A stretch of 6,472 bases of DNA, from positions 1 through 6,472 of the forward strand of contig JAQCGA010000246.1 of the NCBI GenBank assembly GCA_027619145.1, in the 5' to 3' direction. How positions within the stretch are numbered: the first letter of the stretch is position 1; every line of letters begins with the position of its first letter. The position numbers and the translations under genes were made by a program. Shown here piece by piece: positions 5,156-6,472 of the stretch. The notes under the pieces are model-generated. The model did no database searches. It was not told the origin of the DNA and saw only the letters and a program-made list of their open reading frames with translations. Source of the stretch: a bacterium (GTDB lineage: Bacteria; Latescibacterota; UBA2968; GCA-2709665).

Positions 5156-6199
5156 ATGAGCAAGCAGATTGTGAAATCGATGACGGGCCGCGAGCGGGTG
5201 CTGGCAGCGTTGAAGCGGGAACCGGTGGACCGGACGCCCATTTGTAACCCGACCTCTGTGGCTACTGTGGAACTGATGGATCTGGTGGACGCGTCGTTTC
5301 CGGAGGCGAATCAGAATCCGGAACTGATGGCCCGGTTGGCGGCAACGAGTTATACGGAACTGGGGTTTGATACGATTATGCCTGTATTTTCGATCATCCA
5401 GGAGTCTTCTGCCCTGGGGTGTAAGATCCAGTGGGAACAGAAAGACAACTGGCCCACGGTGAAGATGCGCGAGCCGATCTGGGAAGACGCAGACGATATC
5501 CGGATTCCTTCAGATTTGCTGACGCACCGGGATACGAAGTGTGTGCTGGAGGCCATTAAGAAGCTTAAGAAAGAGTACGGGGATGAGGTCGCGGTGATTG
5601 GCAAGACGATGGGGCCGTGGTCGCTGGCGTACCACTGTTTTGGCGTGGAGCAGTTTCTTCTTTTGTCGCTGGACGATCCAGATAAGACGAAGCAAATTCT
5701 GGATAAGTTGAAGGAAGTAACCGTGGCATTTGGGGTGGCACAAATTGAGGCAGGTGCAGATGCGTTAACGCTTCCGGACCATGCAACCGGAGATCTGGTA
5801 AGTGGGGAGTATTACGAGCGCTATTTGCGGGATTTGCATATTGAGCTTGTGGAGCGGATCCCCATTCCGCTGATTTTGCACATTTGTGGGCGTACGGTGG
5901 ACCGGATGGAATATATTGCGCAGACGGGAATGGCGGCCTTTCATTACGATTCCAAGAACAAACCCGGAGAGTCGATGGATGTTGTGAAACAGCGCATTTC
6001 TTTGATTGGGAATATCAACAATCCGGAGACGTTGTTTTCCAAAGGACCGGAGTCTGTGCGGCAGGAAGTGTACAGGAATCTGGAAGCCGGTGTGCAACTG
6101 GTGGGACCGGAGTGCGCCATTCCGTTGCAGACGTCGATTGAGAATTTGAAGGAAATCCCGAACGCGGTGAGGGATTGGCATAAGGAACATACGAATTAG
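5156..6199 (+). CDS. MtaA/CmuA-like methylcobamide methyltransferase, uroporphyrinogen decarboxylase (UroD) fold
   Basis: A 347-residue TIM-barrel protein of the UroD superfamily, methyltransferase branch. It starts with TGRERVLAALKREPVDRTPI, then NPTSVATVELMD (residues 31-42) and LGFDTIMP (69-76), which are hallmarks of MtaA/CmuA-type proteins. The MRQAGRY substrate-binding motif of HemE, the heme-pathway decarboxylase, is missing, so porphyrin decarboxylation is unlikely. The Zn site is visible as His242-x-Cys244 (LHICGRT) and Cys320 (GPECAIPL), the H-x-C...C pattern that activates the acceptor thiol. Known relatives move a methyl group between a corrinoid protein and a thiol such as coenzyme M or a pterin. 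Coenzyme M is unlikely in most bacteria, so the acceptor here is open. No corrinoid protein gene is in the window. The start at ATG 5156 follows GGGAG at 5145-5149. The gene lies 95 bp behind the duplicated-domain gene, with no clear terminator between them. Confidence 0.9.
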   Translation: MSKQIVKSMTGRERVLAALKREPVDRTPICNPTSVATVELMDLVDASFPEANQNPELMARLAATSYTELGFDTIMPVFSIIQESSALGCKIQWEQKDNWPTVKMREPIWEDADDIRIPSDLLTHRDTKCVLEAIKKLKKEYGDEVAVIGKTMGPWSLAYHCFGVEQFLLLSLDDPDKTKQILDKLKEVTVAFGVAQIEAGADALTLPDHATGDLVSGEYYERYLRDLHIELVERIPIPLILHICGRTVDRMEYIAQTGMAAFHYDSKNKPGESMDVVKQRISLIGNINNPETLFSKGPESVRQEVYRNLEAGVQLVGPECAIPLQTSIENLKEIPNAVRDWHKEHTN

Positions 6200-6267
6200 A
6201 AGGTGTTTTCAGGTAGAGGCGGGATCGCAAAGATGGGACGCTCGTTGGTTGGGTGGATTAGAAAGGC

Positions 6268-6298
6268 GTCTCACGCAAAGGCGCAAAGACGCAAAGGG
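6268..6298. repeat. Tandem octamer repeat (RCGCAAAG x3), second copy of a dispersed repeat
   Basis: Three consecutive octamers, ACGCAAAG, GCGCAAAG and ACGCAAAG, occupy 6273-6296, preceded by GTCTC. The first 18 bases equal 2361-2378. This is the uninterrupted form of the repeat found before the homocysteine methyltransferase gene. Read as protein it gives HAKAQRRKGE-like peptide, a common source of false genes in environmental genomes. Its function is unknown. Confidence 0.75.
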
Positions 6299-6380
6299 GA
6301 ACCGGAAGATGTACAGGGTTTTGTTGTAGGGACGAACCTGGGGGGCCACACGTGGGAAGGGGTGTGCGGCGTATTGTTTT

Positions 6381-6472
6381 TAGGGGCGGACCTGCGTGTC
6401 CGCCCAGATTTTCGTAGGGGCAGGCCCCCGTGCCTGCCCGGCCTTTAGGATTGGTAGGGGCGAACCTTGTGT
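6381..6472. repeat. Tandem palindromic (hairpin) repeat units, last one cut by the window end
   Basis: The first unit has arms GGGCGGAC (6384-6391) and GTCCGCCC (6398-6405) with loop CTGCGT. The second has arms GGGCAGGC (6418-6425) and GCCTGCCC (6432-6439) with loop CCCCGT. Both begin with TAGGGGC. Two stem positions differ between the units and in both cases the partner base changes too, so pairing is kept. A third unit starts at 6455 (TAGGGGCGAACC) and runs off the window. A decayed left arm, GTAGGGACGAACCTGG, lies at 6326-6341. These look like mobile REP-like palindromes; there is no following T-run to make them standard terminators. Confidence 0.8.

Larger units (their letters stand above)
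6200..6472. other. Non-coding, repeat-bearing intergenic region to the window end
   Basis: No convincing gene is present. An open frame from about 6203 to 6448 exists, but its translation consists of repeat-derived peptide (for example GADLRVRPDFRRGRPP), it has no ribosome-binding site and it follows the hairpin repeats. No intrinsic terminator is evident after the MtaA-like gene. The stretch holds an octamer repeat, a decayed palindrome copy at 6326-6341 and a tandem palindrome series. Confidence 0.75.

Noticed and set aside
5156..6199. HemE, uroporphyrinogen decarboxylase of heme synthesis
   Set aside because: The MRQAGRY-type substrate motif is missing, and the NPTSVATVEL and H-x-C...C motifs place it in the MtaA/CmuA methyltransferase branch.
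6203..6448. Possible 81-residue protein at the end of the window
   Set aside because: The peptide is the translation of the octamer and palindrome repeats, with no Shine-Dalgarno and no domain.

Overview
The window is a bacterial chromosomal segment with six complete protein genes and the tail of a seventh. No rRNA, tRNA, CRISPR array or transposase gene was seen. The few 60-base lines counted run from about 52 to 63% G+C. All genes but one lie on the + strand, and the + strand carries more G than C even through the one minus-strand gene. The gene mix (tandem Gfo/Idh/MocA dehydrogenases, a MtaA/CmuA-type UroD-fold methyltransferase, a short homocysteine S-methyltransferase) and the hairpin-type and CGCAAAG-type intergenic repeats resemble little-cultured environmental phyla such as Poribacteria, Latescibacterota, Planctomycetota or Chloroflexota. 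That placement is an impression, not a result.

Layout. Positions 1-278 are the C-terminal end of a Gfo/Idh/MocA oxidoreductase. A strong intrinsic-terminator-like hairpin (285-332) follows and ends exactly where the Shine-Dalgarno of the next gene begins. That next gene (344-1357) is a complete second Gfo/Idh/MocA oxidoreductase. After a 133-bp gap with a bulged hairpin comes a Cof-type HAD phosphatase (1491-2345). A 240-bp gap then holds an octamer repeat interrupted by a block of small hairpins. It leads into a Zn-type homocysteine S-methyltransferase (2586-3476), which overlaps tail to tail by 18 bp with a FadR/FCD-type GntR regulator on the minus strand (3459-4211). A regulatory region (4212-4424) separates this regulator from a rightward pair: an unrecognised 211-residue protein built from two copies of one domain (4425-5060), and a MtaA/CmuA-like methyltransferase (5156-6199). 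The last 273 bp are non-coding and carry octamer repeats and a tandem series of palindromes.

How the genes may work together. The two dehydrogenases and the HAD phosphatase fit sugar, inositol or sugar-phosphate catabolism. The homocysteine methyltransferase and the MtaA-like protein both handle methyl groups through a Zn-thiolate chemistry, but no corrinoid carrier protein is present. A TTGGT-NNN-ACCA palindrome at 4320-4331 lies between candidate promoters for the regulator and for the rightward pair. The simplest reading is that the FadR-type regulator controls itself and the duplicated-domain/MtaA-like pair in response to a small carboxylate or related metabolite. The most novel item is the duplicated-domain protein, with a C-G-x-x-H-[ED] motif at the end of each copy.
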